NCBI GenBank assembly: GCA_947623455.1
Contig: OX392534.1
Location: 33,981,426 to 34,045,425 of the forward strand
Direction of reading: 5' to 3'
DNA length: 64,000 bases
From: Mimachlamys varia
Taxonomy: Eukaryota; Mollusca; Bivalvia; Pectinida; Pectinidae
This document shows, one piece after another, positions 58,701-61,604 of the stretch; positions within the stretch are counted from its first letter, which is position 1; the number at the start of each line of letters is the position of its first letter. The notes under the pieces are model-generated. The model saw only the letters and a program-made list of their open reading frames with translations, searched no databases and was not told the DNA's origin. The position numbers were made by a program, and so were the translations under genes.

Positions 58701-61604
58701 ACAGGTTTTGAGTAAGTGGGGTTTTACTGTACATGAATTAAGCTCTGTATATATTGATGTATATATTGATTTTTTTCTAATCTTTTCCTACAGCTATTCA
58801 GATAGATCAGGAAACAGACGTTGCCGAGGAGAAAGTGAGAAGTCCGTATGGATCTACATTTCGTACTTTTGATGCCAAGGACTACAGTTCTATAGGTACA
58901 GATTAATGCCAAATTGTCCCAGAAATCTGAATTGTTATTTTTAAGGTGTTAAAGATATTGGTGAAGCTTTGGGGGTGTACCAAAAGCGAAAAAAAATCTT
59001 CTGGGCTTCAAACCATTAATTTTGAATTAAGTCACTAATAATGTAGAAGATGCATAATGCACTTTATTTGGGTCACTCTGACCTCAACCTTTAGGTTGAA
59101 GGTCAAATAAGTGCACAGTATTTAGATAAACCAGACTGAAATTTAAACAGTGAAAAGAGATTTTGATGAAGTTTGACCTGCATTACTTCTCTTATGTATT
59201 AAAGTAACCTTGACCTTCAGATCTTGGTGAAAGATTTGATAAGATCCCAAAAATTTGTTAATATGACAGTATACTATAGGGTTAAACATGTTTTTTGGGT
59301 GGTTGGGTAGTGCAGTTGATAGTGCACTTGCCTTTCACCAAGGCGGCCGGGGTTCGATTCCCCGGCCGGACATGAAAATGTATGGGGTAACCTGCTTGAC
59401 CACCTGGGTTTGCTCCGGGTACTCTGGTTTTCTCCTTCAATAAGACCCCTCGTGCACTAACATCCAGGCCAAAACTCTTGTTGGCTCGGATGATTGTTGT
59501 AAAATAAATAAAGTTTATATTATATTTCCATGTTTTTGGCTGTAAATCTCTTTACAAACAGTTTCGTTCTAAGCTGTATAATTTGTGAGCTTATGTTTGG
59601 TTTTCTGTTGTTGTTTTTCCCCGTCTTTGAAATATAAACTGTTTATTTACCTACGACACCTTGGCTTTCCTTCAGCGACTGTCGATGTTAAATCGGGCAC
59701 CATCGCGGACCTGTGCTCGGACCGAGCCGATTGCTTCCTGGCTGTGGTGGAGGTATGTCACACTAACATTAAATCTCTGTCATTGTGACAATTACATATT
59801 TTTGAACTATTTATCCAGATTTCTGGAAAATATTTGTGTACATTGTTATGTATCAGGTAGATACACCATTTACAAAAAGATGATTAACTAACCCCCAATT
59901 AGGTAAGGGGTTAAATATAATAATCACTTTGTCTGTGCATGCGTCTGTCTGTCCTGTGTCCGTCTGTATGTGCGGCCGGGACTTTGTGTACAAGATATCT
60001 GGTCAGATTTGGTTCATATTTACACCTTAGCATCACACATTGAAGGTTTACACCTGATAAGATTTTGGTGATCATCAGTCAATGTTAAAGGTCAAAGGTT
60101 ACGATTCACCACTTTTGAGAATAAAAAGCTTTTGTACAAAATATCTCATAAACCCCTGGACAGATTTTGTTCATATTCACACTATACCTTCACACTTTAA
60201 AGTTCTACACTTGATTAGATTGTGGTGGTCATCAGTCGATGTTAAAGGTCAAAGGTCACACTTACGGCTTTGTGGGGTTGAGGGTATATCTATGTGAGCC
60301 CCTGTTCACTTTGCTTTTATTTCTCACACGAATAGCCCTCAGGTGTATAGATACCTTCCTGGGAGAAGAGAAGGGAGGATTTATATCTTACAGATATTTT
60401 ACAGATGGCTAAATTCTTGCGAGTTCTGTTAATATCTTAGAGCATCGCCACTGTCTGTTACAGAACCAGGACTTCTCGGAGACGGGAACCAAGGAGAGCG
60501 TGTGTAAGCTGTACGAGATCGGTAAACTACGTGACGCAGAGGACGACCAGCCTGAGGAGGAGGAAGATGATGGGTTAGAAGATGACGATGATGATGAAGA
60601 AGATGACATCCTCAATATGGACGACTCTTTAGATGACTCCAATGACTCTTTTGAAGTTGATGGAGGTACCGTTTTCATTCTGTATCAGACACTTCAATAC
60701 AAGGGTAGAATTTAGGGTAAACAATCAGATTTTTGACAGATTTGGCGGGATGGTAAATGCTCAGGTCTTCTACACAGTTATAGTCAGAACTCAGTACCTA
60801 AAGACTTACTAGTTACCTGGAACTTTCAGATTGTAGCCCGTGTTAAGAATAAGATGGGATGGATGCTGCAGTGTCTTGTATAAAGAGCTGACCTTTTTTT
60901 TCATGACTTGCTTGCTATCGCAAAAAGCATGTTATCTTTGGAAGAAATAAACAAATATGGGCAATCGAATGATGAATTGGCACATTTTTGTTTATAATTA
61001 GTCAGCTTCCAAACTGTTCGCGATATGGAAATTTTCACGCTGTCTGTCATGCTGTTTTGCACAGTGTACCCATAATACTATTATACACAGTAGAGTTCGA
61101 GTGGTGTTAATATATTTTGTGTGGTTATATTCACGGAGATTTAATGCCAGCGAAATAAGTGAAAATTTCCACACCATGAAAAATTCCACTTTTACAGTAC
61201 TTGCTCGGGAAATTCATCTATGGAGATTATCTCCCCTTTTAACCTGTTGTGATAAATGACAAAGTTGTTACTTTTAAGAATGACGAATGTATTCCCTTAA
61301 TGAATGTATTAAGGTCCAATATGACAGCTTTTTTCATGTGTAACTGCTCAAGAGTTTCATCATTCCATTCTGAACTAAACCTGGTAAAAATGAAACATCA
61401 ACTGGTATTTTGACATGCGTTGTGAGAAATCTTGTCCAATGCAGAACCATGTTTTTAAAAGCTTATTGTTTTGATTTTGCAGATGATGATGGTGATGACA
61501 ATGACGACGACCATGATGACGACGACGATGACGAATTATCAATATCGGATGTAGATGATGAGGACGACTTGGACGACGATATTCTGTTTCAGTTAGTGGG
61601 ATAG
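13664..61604 (+). CDS. DCAF1: DCAF1 (VprBP), whole gene, 36 coding exons
   Basis: Substrate receptor of the CUL4-DDB1-RBX1 ubiquitin ligase, acting mainly in the nucleus. The 36 exons listed separately here add to 4,776 nt, giving 1,591 residues plus stop (human about 1,507). All 35 introns are GT-AG and every junction keeps frame. Order: N-terminal helical-repeat region (about 1-945) interrupted by a Ser/Lys-rich disordered insert (about 172-415); LisH dimerisation motif (about 961-988); Ser/Thr/Pro linker (about 990-1110); WD40 propeller (about 1190-1485) with DDB1-docking motifs WDVR (1359-1362) and WDMR (1395-1398), 36 residues apart as in human; acidic tail (about 1505-1585). Identification rests on long, collinear matches recalled from vertebrate DCAF1. 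Introns are large and repeat-filled; intron 1 is 9.9 kb. No frameshift or missing exon was found. Confidence 0.96.
13762..14340. other. DCAF1 intron 1, first part
   Basis: Non-coding; no clear repeat boundary is recognised before the LINE fragment at about 14341. Confidence 0.4.
14341..14547 (+). pseudogene. LINE 3'-end ORF fragment
   Basis: A Met-less open frame of 68 codons ends in TGA at 14545-14547 and contains [20 protein letters not shown] and [18 protein letters not shown], then [10 protein letters not shown]. The pattern 'F-P-x-T-I-x-x-W-N-x-L' followed by 'L-x-x-F-K' is characteristic of the extreme C-terminus of non-LTR retrotransposon polyproteins (RTE/CR1-like). No reverse transcriptase remains upstream. 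It is unrelated in sequence to the LINE at 15817. Confidence 0.6.
14548..15204. other. DCAF1 intron 1, between LINE fragment and foldback
   Basis: No coding signal. An 80-codon minus-strand frame at 14758-15000 resembles nothing known. Confidence 0.4.
15449..15798 (-). repeat. Foldback internal repeat, copy A
   Basis: A block of about 350 bp that occurs three times in the foldback: here inverted, and in plus orientation at 21109-21455 and 23041-23380. Shared phrases include (minus strand) ccttatatcagacctgatac and atggagcctctaattacttg. Confidence 0.9.
15817..18060 (-). mobile_element. 5'-truncated LINE inserted in the foldback arm
   Basis: A non-LTR retrotransposon, 2,244 bp, on the minus strand. 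The 3' end (15817-15860) is a microsatellite tail of repeated aaactttg on the minus strand. The 5' end stops inside the reverse transcriptase domain. It is bounded by TTAC on both sides (15813-15816, 18061-18064). The uninterrupted sequence survives in the other foldback arm at about 23017-23045 and confirms the insertion point. Its 3' UTR (15817-16304) is rich in (CATA)n, (CACG)n and (CA)n. Family (CR1, jockey or L2-like) not resolved. Confidence 0.93.
16305..18058 (-). CDS. LINE reverse transcriptase, 5'-truncated but open
   Basis: The frame is open for about 584 codons, of which 513 follow the first Met at 17846. Reverse transcriptase landmarks on the minus strand, numbered from that Met: [11 protein letters not shown] at 6-16 (motif A Asp), [20 protein letters not shown] at 63-82 (motif B), YADD at 116-119 (catalytic motif C), and a thumb-type SYLGLLF. 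Upstream of the Met the same frame reads [12 protein letters not shown] and [12 protein letters not shown], so the true protein starts earlier and is cut by 5' truncation. Near the C-terminus, CPLCTT with later HYLYQC forms a CCHC-like zinc motif. No internal stop is present, so the insertion is young. The missing endonuclease makes it non-autonomous. Confidence 0.92.
18061..19371. repeat. Foldback left arm, inner part
   Basis: Pairs inverted with 21696-23033. Examples: acttgattgaataaaatcca here versus tggattttattcaatcaagt on the right, and gtctctggcttagttgcttc versus gaagcaactaagccagagac. AT-rich and non-coding. Confidence 0.92.
19372..21695. other. Foldback spacer
   Basis: Sequence between the arms. 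It contains a diverged direct duplication (about 20290-20420 and 20695-20815, sharing aaaccggcag and gcaagcgacca) and the copy-B repeat. A 106-codon minus-strand frame at 20142-20462 has no recognisable motif and is not considered a gene. Confidence 0.6.
21109..21455 (+). repeat. Foldback internal repeat, copy B
   Basis: Plus-orientation copy of the block of about 350 bp, lying in the spacer. It begins atcttcacaccttatatcag and ends near ataacttggctca. It is a direct repeat of copy C and shows an internal step in how the foldback was built. Confidence 0.88.
21696..23622. repeat. Foldback right arm (uninterrupted)
   Basis: Complementary to 15205-15816 plus 18061-19371. The stretch gaagtacaggtaagaattgc at about 23013-23032 is the intact form of the site where the LINE entered the left arm. 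Confidence 0.92.
23041..23380 (+). repeat. Foldback internal repeat, copy C
   Basis: Third copy of the block, in the right arm and paired with copy A. It differs from copy B by scattered substitutions and a few short indels. Confidence 0.9.
23679..23755 (+). CDS. DCAF1: DCAF1 exon 2
   Basis: Encodes [20 protein letters not shown] and DDRHPG, matching the conserved [21 protein letters not shown] block. Acceptor tttttcag lies only 56 bp after the foldback end. Donor GTAAAA. Confidence 0.95.
24487..24760. mobile_element. TTAA-type MITE, copy 2 (internally deleted)
   Basis: Same termini as the element at 10347: aggcccaatatacgtaactt on the left, tatattgggcct on the right. TTAA precedes it at 24483-24486; the right target is mutated (TGAA). 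About 115 bp of the interior is missing. Confidence 0.85.
24765..25302. other. DCAF1 intron 2, 3' part
   Basis: No gene and no bounded repeat recognised. Phrases with 'gtctatg' recur (25141-25200) in a loose way. Confidence 0.35.
25303..25376 (+). CDS. DCAF1: DCAF1 exon 3
   Basis: Encodes [20 protein letters not shown] then FMNK, matching vertebrate GHLLRILFKNDDFMN. Phase 1 in, phase 0 out; donor GTATTA. Confidence 0.95.
25931..27492 (+). mobile_element. Tandem-core element, family 1 (pearl/HINE-like)
   Basis: The left end TAGCTCACCTGG and a right-side CCAGGTGAGC form short subterminal inverted repeats. After a (CGTCCGTCCGTC) block comes a core of about nine 157-bp units, each with ggtgggactgaccccctagg and ataaccactgattggaaatc. 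The right end is hairpin GGCCCTCTGGGCC, then TCTTG, then TT. The layout fits bivalve pearl-type elements, which are thought to be Helentron-related; that placement is inference. A one-unit copy lies at 46105-46362. Confidence 0.88.
27622..30304 (+). mobile_element. Tandem-core element, family 2
   Basis: Same plan as family 1 but different sequence. Left TAGGTCATCTGACCC, right GTCAGATGACC, a CGTCCGTCGTCGTCCGCCGT block, and a core of units of about 147 bp with ggtccgaaatccaagatggc and ctgaaatgatcctgagat. A three-unit higher-order repeat of 472 bp occurs twice (27.79-28.73 kb). The right end has hairpin AGGCtcttggGCCT followed by CTTG and TT. Antisense frames of about 100 residues inside it are repeat-encoded and not genes. 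Confidence 0.88.
30936..33286. mobile_element. 2.35-kb TTAA-flanked inverted-terminal-repeat element
   Basis: Termini are AGGATTTGTGCAATGAAAAA on the left and the complement of AGGATTTGTGCAACGAAAAA on the right; pairing continues for about 50 bp. TTAA flanks both ends (30932-30935, 33287-33290), as for piggyBac-type insertion. Subterminal inverted blocks also match: gtgacgtcatcttagtcc (31119-31136) and its complement near 33088-33104. No transposase is recognised; short frames inside (31635-31873, 31921-32154) match nothing known to me. Confidence 0.85.
33291..33845. other. DCAF1 intron 3, 3' end
   Basis: AT-rich with a short direct duplication (ctgagaaataagaaaaaca near 33448, repeated in part near 33480) and repeated gtgaacagttt phrases. 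No gene. Confidence 0.4.
33846..33965 (+). CDS. DCAF1: DCAF1 exon 4
   Basis: 40 codons. Contains [20 protein letters not shown] then QET, matching vertebrate AACRLLLDIMPGLETAVVFQE in the N-terminal helical-repeat region. Phase 0 both ends; donor GTAAGT. Confidence 0.95.
34753..34926. repeat. Hairpin element in intron 4
   Basis: The left arm contains ggatatggaatttattttaa and gttcattatttttttaaagt; the right arm gives the inverse (actttaaaaaaataatgaac, then aaataaattccatatcc). Arms are about 75 bp with an 18-bp loop. Non-coding foldback MITE. Confidence 0.85.
35105..35248 (+). CDS. DCAF1: DCAF1 exon 5
   Basis: 48 codons. Contains [20 protein letters not shown] and [11 protein letters not shown], matching vertebrate LRTYSTGLLGGAMENQDIAANYRD. 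Phase 0; donor GTGAGT. Confidence 0.95.
35497..36229 (+). CDS. DCAF1: DCAF1 exon 6 (long disordered insert)
   Basis: The largest coding exon, 244 codons (residues about 172-415). It starts [20 protein letters not shown], matching the vertebrate VLRRLRELQLQE helix, then becomes Ser/Asp/Lys-rich and apparently disordered. It holds two imperfect internal repeats ([16 protein letters not shown] and [16 protein letters not shown]). It ends in a basic stretch, [20 protein letters not shown], possibly a nuclear localisation signal. The corresponding vertebrate segment is acidic and also disordered but different in sequence. Donor GTCAGT; the open frame beyond 36229 is intronic. Confidence 0.93.
36764..36897 (+). 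CDS. DCAF1: DCAF1 exon 7
   Basis: Encodes [20 protein letters not shown] and later [16 protein letters not shown], matching vertebrate ELSNSSWSEMSPWVIGTNY and [15 protein letters not shown]. Donor GTAGGT is directly followed by a perfect AGGTCAAAGGTCA (36900-36912). Confidence 0.96.
36898..37467. other. DCAF1 intron 7
   Basis: Contains an AGGTCA direct repeat with 1-bp spacing at 36900-36912, a one-mismatch copy at 36940-36952, and a G-run at about 36999-37017. No gene. Confidence 0.5.
37468..37569 (+). CDS. DCAF1: DCAF1 exon 8
   Basis: 34 codons, [20 protein letters not shown] then [14 protein letters not shown]; the YIDLK...FEALK block is conserved in vertebrates. Phase 0; donor GTGAGT. 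Confidence 0.95.
37656..37907. mobile_element. MITE with 13-bp ends and 6-bp target duplication
   Basis: Left end CATACTTGCCAAC, right end GTTGGCAAGTATG, flanked on both sides by AATATG (37650-37655, 37908-37913). 252 bp, non-coding. A CCCTATTTAGGAGGGAG hairpin sits just inside the left end. Superfamily unassigned. Confidence 0.85.
38259..38292 (+). mobile_element. SINE family 2 head fragment
   Basis: gggtggtcgggtggcgcagt then ggatagcgcacttcc is the tRNA-like 5' end of family 2, broken off after the A box. The flanking phrase gacaagtgtatgttagaaat occurs on both sides (38230 and 38291), suggesting the fragment lies between target duplications. Confidence 0.7.
38495..38653 (+). CDS. DCAF1: DCAF1 exon 9
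   Basis: 53 codons including [20 protein letters not shown], matching vertebrate PRPSMAATGVSMCLYYLSYN. Phase 0; donor GTGAGT. A minisatellite starts almost at once after the donor. Confidence 0.96.
38680..39302. repeat. 34-bp minisatellite in intron 9
   Basis: About 18 units with caatattacccagagtcaca and tatttctcagagtt, most regular at 39050-39290. Open frames of 139 and 204 codons across it are repeat-encoded (ITQSHIF and [11 protein letters not shown] periods) and are not genes. Confidence 0.92.
39374..39414 (+). CDS. DCAF1: DCAF1 exon 10 (small)
   Basis: 13 codons plus 2 nt, [13 protein letters not shown], then a split Ser codon. Aligns with vertebrate VCMHPHNVLSDVV between the YYLSY and YTLWLMECS blocks. 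Acceptor atgtttcag, donor GTAAGC. Confidence 0.9.
40040..40250 (+). mobile_element. Degenerate SINE (family 1-like)
   Basis: Decayed counterpart of family 1: gccatgttggctaagttgtt aligns with the A box, gtttgtcgatgggttttcta with the central core, and atgactttagctgttgatac with accctggctgttaaaagg. Many substitutions. Confidence 0.6.
40335..40473 (+). CDS. DCAF1: DCAF1 exon 11
   Basis: 46 codons, [20 protein letters not shown] through [14 protein letters not shown], matching vertebrate [21 protein letters not shown] and LFDRYDGLRRLVN. Donor GTAAGT. Confidence 0.97.
40505..40735. repeat. Diverged tandem duplication in intron 11
   Basis: Two neighbouring units of about 115 bp share the order aataatttcctaatttgaca, aaggagaccaag, gggagataa and aatcaataaaaac. 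They start within 35 bp of the exon 11 donor. Confidence 0.75.
41012..41041 (+). mobile_element. Family 1 tandem-core element, 3'-end fragment
   Basis: acaggtgatccaagcccatt then gggcctcttg ends exactly as the family 1 right terminus (hairpin, CTTG, then TT). Confidence 0.7.
41133..41342 (+). CDS. DCAF1: DCAF1 exon 12
   Basis: 70 codons beginning [10 protein letters not shown] and including [20 protein letters not shown]; vertebrate ISTLEILNLED...MALRKYFEAHLAIKLEQ aligns. Phase 0; donor GTATGT. Confidence 0.97.
41363..41603 (+). mobile_element. tRNA-derived SINE, family 2
   Basis: The A-box-like tggtgcagtgg and B-box-like tgtttgattcccc are followed by ggggtcacctgcctgaacac, gtgggttttctgcgggtact and an aaaataaataaagttt tail. 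It sits 20 bp after the exon 12 donor, same strand as the gene. Confidence 0.88.
41604..42197. other. DCAF1 intron 12, remainder
   Basis: AT-rich, no repeat boundary or gene recognised. Confidence 0.4.
42198..42367 (+). CDS. DCAF1: DCAF1 exon 13
   Basis: 56 codons plus 2 nt, from [20 protein letters not shown] to SWNNYPGK (split codon). The human equivalent runs SYTHEQIVEMMEFLIEYGPA...ACNWKTYY. Donor GTAAGT. Confidence 0.94.
42955..43201 (+). repeat. Dispersed repeat, copy 1
   Basis: A unit of about 240 bp containing tcatgctgttttgcactgtg and gcgaaaatttccgcaccacg, ending attccacttttacagta. Diverged copies occur at 60996-61199 and 62243-62458, all on the + strand. Ends are not clear enough to class it. 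Confidence 0.75.
43290..43409 (+). CDS. DCAF1: DCAF1 exon 14
   Basis: Encodes [20 protein letters not shown] then [10 protein letters not shown] and TPAI, aligning with vertebrate VRFALDVLAILTVVPKIQLQL. Phase 2 at both ends; weak donor GTCTGT. Confidence 0.92.
43410..44043. other. DCAF1 intron 14
   Basis: No repeat or gene recognised. Open frame 43916-44167 is exon 15 read through its acceptor. Confidence 0.4.
44044..44146 (+). CDS. DCAF1: DCAF1 exon 15
   Basis: 34 codons, [20 protein letters not shown] then [14 protein letters not shown]. Matches vertebrate [31 protein letters not shown]. Donor GTAGGT. Confidence 0.97.
44262..44579 (-). mobile_element. TTAA-type MITE, copy 3 (inverted)
   Basis: Reverse-orientation copy of the 10347 element: aagcccaatatacataactt on the left, gtaacatatatttggcct on the right, with TTAA at 44580-44583. 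The left target is not preserved. Confidence 0.82.
44584..45074. other. DCAF1 intron 15, 3' part
   Basis: AT-rich; no feature recognised. Confidence 0.35.
45075..45194 (+). CDS. DCAF1: DCAF1 exon 16
   Basis: 40 codons including [20 protein letters not shown] then NGIM, aligning with vertebrate HTLAKMWNVVQSNNGIKVL. Glycine-rich start [12 protein letters not shown]. Phase 0; donor GTAAGT. Confidence 0.95.
45325..45405 (-). mobile_element. SINE family 2, 3'-end fragment (minus)
   Basis: ataaactttatttattttac then aaaacaagttatccaacttg and aatcactctta is the inverted 3' tail of family 2, as at 5222-5345. Confidence 0.7.
45781..45852 (+). CDS. DCAF1: DCAF1 exon 17
   Basis: 24 codons, [20 protein letters not shown] then LACK, matching vertebrate VLLSLLSIKMPITDADQIRALACK. 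Phase 0; donor GTAAGT. Confidence 0.97.
46105..46362 (+). mobile_element. Family 1 tandem-core element, single-unit copy
   Basis: It starts TAGCTCACCTGGTCC and ends ggcctcttg then TT like 25931-27492, but carries only about one core unit (ataaccactgattggaaatc, gttgggactgacccccaagg). It shows that the core array can collapse or that the ends move with one unit. Confidence 0.88.
46484..46565 (+). CDS. DCAF1: DCAF1 exon 18
   Basis: 27 codons plus 1 nt, [20 protein letters not shown] then FNNGQLQ. Matches vertebrate [21 protein letters not shown]. Donor GTAAGT; the longer open frame to 46792 is intronic. Confidence 0.97.
46566..47268. other. DCAF1 intron 18
   Basis: No bounded repeat recognised; the reading frame of exon 18 stays open for about 220 bp past the donor by chance. 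Confidence 0.35.
47269..47408 (+). CDS. DCAF1: DCAF1 exon 19
   Basis: Encodes [20 protein letters not shown] then [15 protein letters not shown] and LDDIRR, matching vertebrate [32 protein letters not shown]. Donor GTAGGT. Confidence 0.97.
47435..47644. repeat. 105-bp tandem duplication in intron 19
   Basis: Two nearly identical units start tgtcattgtaaattaatcag (47435 and 47540) and include ccaaggaagattcctggtaa. They begin 27 bp after the exon 19 donor. Confidence 0.92.
47645..48242. other. DCAF1 intron 19, remainder
   Basis: Contains a weak inverted pairing (gaccctctatgagactataa near 47849 with atagagggtc near 47887, and tatagggggtcagtac near 48090 with actgacctcctatactc near 48156). No gene. 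Confidence 0.4.
48243..48324 (+). CDS. DCAF1: DCAF1 exon 20 (first part of LisH)
   Basis: [20 protein letters not shown] then YSHLLSQ plus 1 nt. Matches vertebrate ADVVAQSRISFPEKELLLLIRNHLISKG. The LisH motif (about residues 961-988), used in DCAF1 self-association, begins here and is split by intron 20. Donor GTAAGT. Confidence 0.96.
48325..48915. other. DCAF1 intron 20, first part
   Basis: Unique-looking sequence with no gene or bounded repeat recognised before the 20-bp array. Confidence 0.4.
48916..50325. repeat. 20-bp minisatellite, about 70 units, 3' splice site-like
   Basis: The unit TGATACACTTTATCATACAG is repeated about 70 times with substitutions at few positions (gatgt/gatat/gatac) and rare indels. 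Each unit ends in a short pyrimidine-rich run followed by CAG and contains TGATAC, a branch-site-like string. The array ends 10 bp before the true exon 21 acceptor (ttctgttgtttcag). Open frames across it are repeat-encoded. Confidence 0.97.
50336..50457 (+). CDS. DCAF1: DCAF1 exon 21 (second part of LisH)
   Basis: Encodes [20 protein letters not shown] (with a split Gly before it) then [16 protein letters not shown]. Matches vertebrate LGETATVLTKEADLP. The 3' end of this exon and its donor GTAAGT are the parent sequence of the array that follows. Confidence 0.95.
50424..50905 (+). repeat. 34-bp array built from the exon 21 end and donor
   Basis: Units read caacacaccaatactg-gtaagtttccacccct. 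Besides the true donor at 50458, intact GTAAGT copies preceded by the same exon-like sequence stand at 50599, 50633, 50667, 50734, 50768 and 50835. Some units are mutated (atagaaaag, atggaaaag). A foreign stretch at about 50494-50570 interrupts the array (see findings). Confidence 0.93.
51208..51405 (+). CDS. DCAF1: DCAF1 exon 22
   Basis: 66 codons of Ser/Thr/Asn/Pro-rich linker, ending [20 protein letters not shown] then TQSK. The [15 protein letters not shown] block aligns with vertebrate GRISFIRERPSPCNGRK. Phase 0 at both ends; donor GTAGAA is weak. This exon end is duplicated downstream. Confidence 0.92.
51406..51797 (+). repeat. 66-bp array built from the exon 22 end and donor
   Basis: Six diverged copies of tttaccatcggcaggccagc...aactcaaagcaag plus gtagaaaaat follow exon 22. 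Each retains an exon-like end, AAG, then gtag/gtat. Using the first extra donor (after 51465) would add exactly 20 codons in frame. Whether any are used is unknown. Confidence 0.92.
51798..52308. other. DCAF1 intron 22, remainder
   Basis: AT-rich, no gene. Overlapping 88- and 62-codon frames at 51898-52164 have no recognisable motif. Confidence 0.4.
52309..52508 (+). CDS. DCAF1: DCAF1 exon 23
   Basis: 66 codons plus 2 nt, with [20 protein letters not shown] then [10 protein letters not shown]. Matches vertebrate TLDSIITEYLREQHARCKNPVATCPPFSLF just before the propeller. Donor GTAAGT. Confidence 0.97.
52711..52852. mobile_element. pogo-like MITE in intron 23
   Basis: Left CAGTAAACCCCACTTACTTG, right aagtggggttttactttac; interior with cggattagtcgaactattga. 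A related, larger element is at 58317-58733. Confidence 0.8.
53042..53117 (+). CDS. DCAF1: DCAF1 exon 24
   Basis: Encodes [20 protein letters not shown] then FFNSQ, matching vertebrate PHQCPEPKQRRQAPINFTSRLNRR. Acceptor catgtag; donor GTCAGA is weak. Confidence 0.95.
53336..53530 (+). mobile_element. Degenerate tandem-core element
   Basis: It starts ccaccagagcttatgcc with gtccgtcgttc, and ends aagacttctggggcttcttg then TT, the family-type hairpin and CTTG terminus. The core array is absent. Confidence 0.6.
53626..53687 (+). CDS. DCAF1: DCAF1 exon 25
   Basis: 20 codons plus 2 nt, [20 protein letters not shown]; vertebrate FPKYGGVDGGCFDRHLIFSRF aligns. Donor GTAGGC. Confidence 0.94.
53710..53900 (+). 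mobile_element. Tandem-core element 5'-end fragment
   Basis: cctcacctggtccaatggac then cagtaagcttatgcc matches the family 1 left end with an inverted second half; gaagcatccttgggg matches the core. No right end found. Confidence 0.6.
54065..54131 (+). CDS. DCAF1: DCAF1 exon 26 (start of WD40 region)
   Basis: 22 codons, [20 protein letters not shown] then FA; vertebrate [24 protein letters not shown] aligns. First propeller strand. Donor GTAAGT. Confidence 0.95.
54587..54658 (+). CDS. DCAF1: DCAF1 exon 27
   Basis: 24 codons, [20 protein letters not shown] then VSDE; vertebrate [22 protein letters not shown] aligns. WD40 repeat. Phase 0; donor GTGAGT. Confidence 0.95.
54820..54872 (+). mobile_element. 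Family 3 element, 3'-end fragment
   Basis: atcatcaatggtgggcatca then AGATCCCtctGGGATCT and CTTGTT repeats the end of the element at 9060-10834 with a perfect 7-bp stem. Confidence 0.75.
54911..54967 (+). CDS. DCAF1: DCAF1 exon 28
   Basis: 19 codons, [19 protein letters not shown]; vertebrate ASYNCHNSAITHLEPSRDG aligns. Phase 0; donor GTAGGT. Confidence 0.93.
55326..55417 (+). CDS. DCAF1: DCAF1 exon 29
   Basis: 30 codons plus 2 nt, [20 protein letters not shown] then [10 protein letters not shown]; vertebrate [20 protein letters not shown] aligns. WD40 repeat. Donor GTACGT. Confidence 0.94.
55615..55807. mobile_element. pogo-like MITE in intron 29
   Basis: Left CAGTATAACTTGCCTAAACC, right ggttaagacaagttacactg. 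Interior phrases ctaaaccgacc recur. Non-coding, about 190 bp. Confidence 0.75.
55905..55986 (+). CDS. DCAF1: DCAF1 exon 30
   Basis: 27 codons, [20 protein letters not shown] then TRHETAH; vertebrate [28 protein letters not shown] aligns. WD40 repeat. Donor GTAAGT. Confidence 0.96.
56437..56670 (+). CDS. DCAF1: DCAF1 exon 31 (first WDxR motif)
   Basis: 78 codons beginning [20 protein letters not shown], then [20 protein letters not shown] and [21 protein letters not shown] at residues 1359-1362 is the first DDB1-docking WDxR motif, Arg retained. Donor GTATCC is unusual but gives exact continuity to WDMR in the next exon. The open frame to 56862 is intronic. Confidence 0.96.
56812..57281. mobile_element. 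pogo-like MITE in intron 31
   Basis: Left CAGTCAACTTCG, right CGAAGTTGACTG, TA on both sides (56810-56811, 57282-57283). The interior repeats the theme 'aacaacgaagt'/'aatagcgaaat' near both ends, as in non-autonomous Tigger-type elements. 470 bp, no transposase. Confidence 0.88.
57619..57709 (+). CDS. DCAF1: DCAF1 exon 32 (second WDxR motif)
   Basis: 30 codons plus 1 nt, [20 protein letters not shown] then [14 protein letters not shown] (1395-1398) is the second DDB1-docking motif (human WDLR). Acceptor tggtgccag. Donor GTGAGT; its flank is duplicated downstream. Confidence 0.96.
57685..57802 (+). repeat. 53-bp array built from the exon 32 end and donor
   Basis: The unit aatcacaacggcaacatcat gtacg-gtgagtagaaaaa begins inside exon 32 (57685), repeats fully at 57738 with a second GTGAGT at 57762, and partly at 57790. 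Use of the second donor would shift the frame. Confidence 0.9.
58317..58733. mobile_element. pogo-like MITE in intron 32, with nested SINE
   Basis: Left CAGTGAAACCCCACTTACTG, right gagtaagtggggttttactg. Same family as 52711-52852. A family 2 SINE sits inside it (58366-58598), so the MITE is older than the SINE. Confidence 0.87.
58366..58598 (+). mobile_element. tRNA-derived SINE, family 2, complete
   Basis: A box tggtgcagtgg, perfect B box GGTTCGATTCC, core gtgggttttctccgggtact, tail aaaataaataaagttta. Flanked by the 11-bp duplication AATAGTTTGAG (58355-58365, 58599-58609). Confidence 0.94.
58794..58895 (+). CDS. DCAF1: DCAF1 exon 33
   Basis: Encodes [20 protein letters not shown] then [13 protein letters not shown] with split codons both ends. 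Vertebrate [24 protein letters not shown] aligns. Donor GTACAG. Confidence 0.95.
59297..59526 (+). mobile_element. tRNA-derived SINE, family 2
   Basis: gggtggttgggtagtgcagt with B box GGTTCGATTCC and core ctccgggtactctggttttc; tail aaaataaataaagttt. Target duplication CATGTTTTT at 59287-59295 and 59527-59535. Confidence 0.92.
59676..59752 (+). CDS. DCAF1: DCAF1 exon 34
   Basis: Encodes [20 protein letters not shown] then LAVVE, matching vertebrate [24 protein letters not shown]. Last propeller strands. Donor GTATGT. Confidence 0.96.
59905..60370 (+). repeat. Dispersed repeat with internal duplication
   Basis: It starts aatcactttgtctgtgcatg and holds two units with gatcatcagtcaatgttaaa / gtcatcagtcgatgttaaag and ggtcaaaggt. 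A diverged copy lies at 62459-62790. AGGTCAAAGGTCA occurs at 60246-60258. Confidence 0.75.
60464..60665 (+). CDS. DCAF1: DCAF1 exon 35 (acidic tail)
   Basis: 67 codons plus 1 nt. [20 protein letters not shown] aligns with vertebrate MDTVCRLYEVGRQRLAEDED. Then an acidic run with [20 protein letters not shown] and more Asp/Glu. The antisense Ser-rich frame at 60409-60678 is its shadow. Donor GTACCG. Confidence 0.95.
60996..61199 (+). repeat. Dispersed repeat, copy 2
   Basis: Diverged copy of 42955-43201: tcatgctgttttgcacagtg, gaaaatttccacaccatgaa, ending attccacttttacagta. Confidence 0.75.
61483..61604 (+). CDS. DCAF1: DCAF1 exon 36 (acidic C-terminus, stop)
   Basis: Asp-rich run followed by [20 protein letters not shown] then LVG and TAG (61602-61604). 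Resembles vertebrate SDLEDDIILSLNE. Acceptor gattttgcag; the repeated GATGAC codons continue from the acceptor, so the exact start rests on frame with exon 35. Confidence 0.94.

Noticed and set aside
60409..60678. 89-codon Ser-rich minus-strand frame
   Set aside because: Antisense of the GAT/GAA-rich acidic tail of DCAF1 exon 35; the His-rich frame at 61375-61713 is likewise antisense of exon 36.
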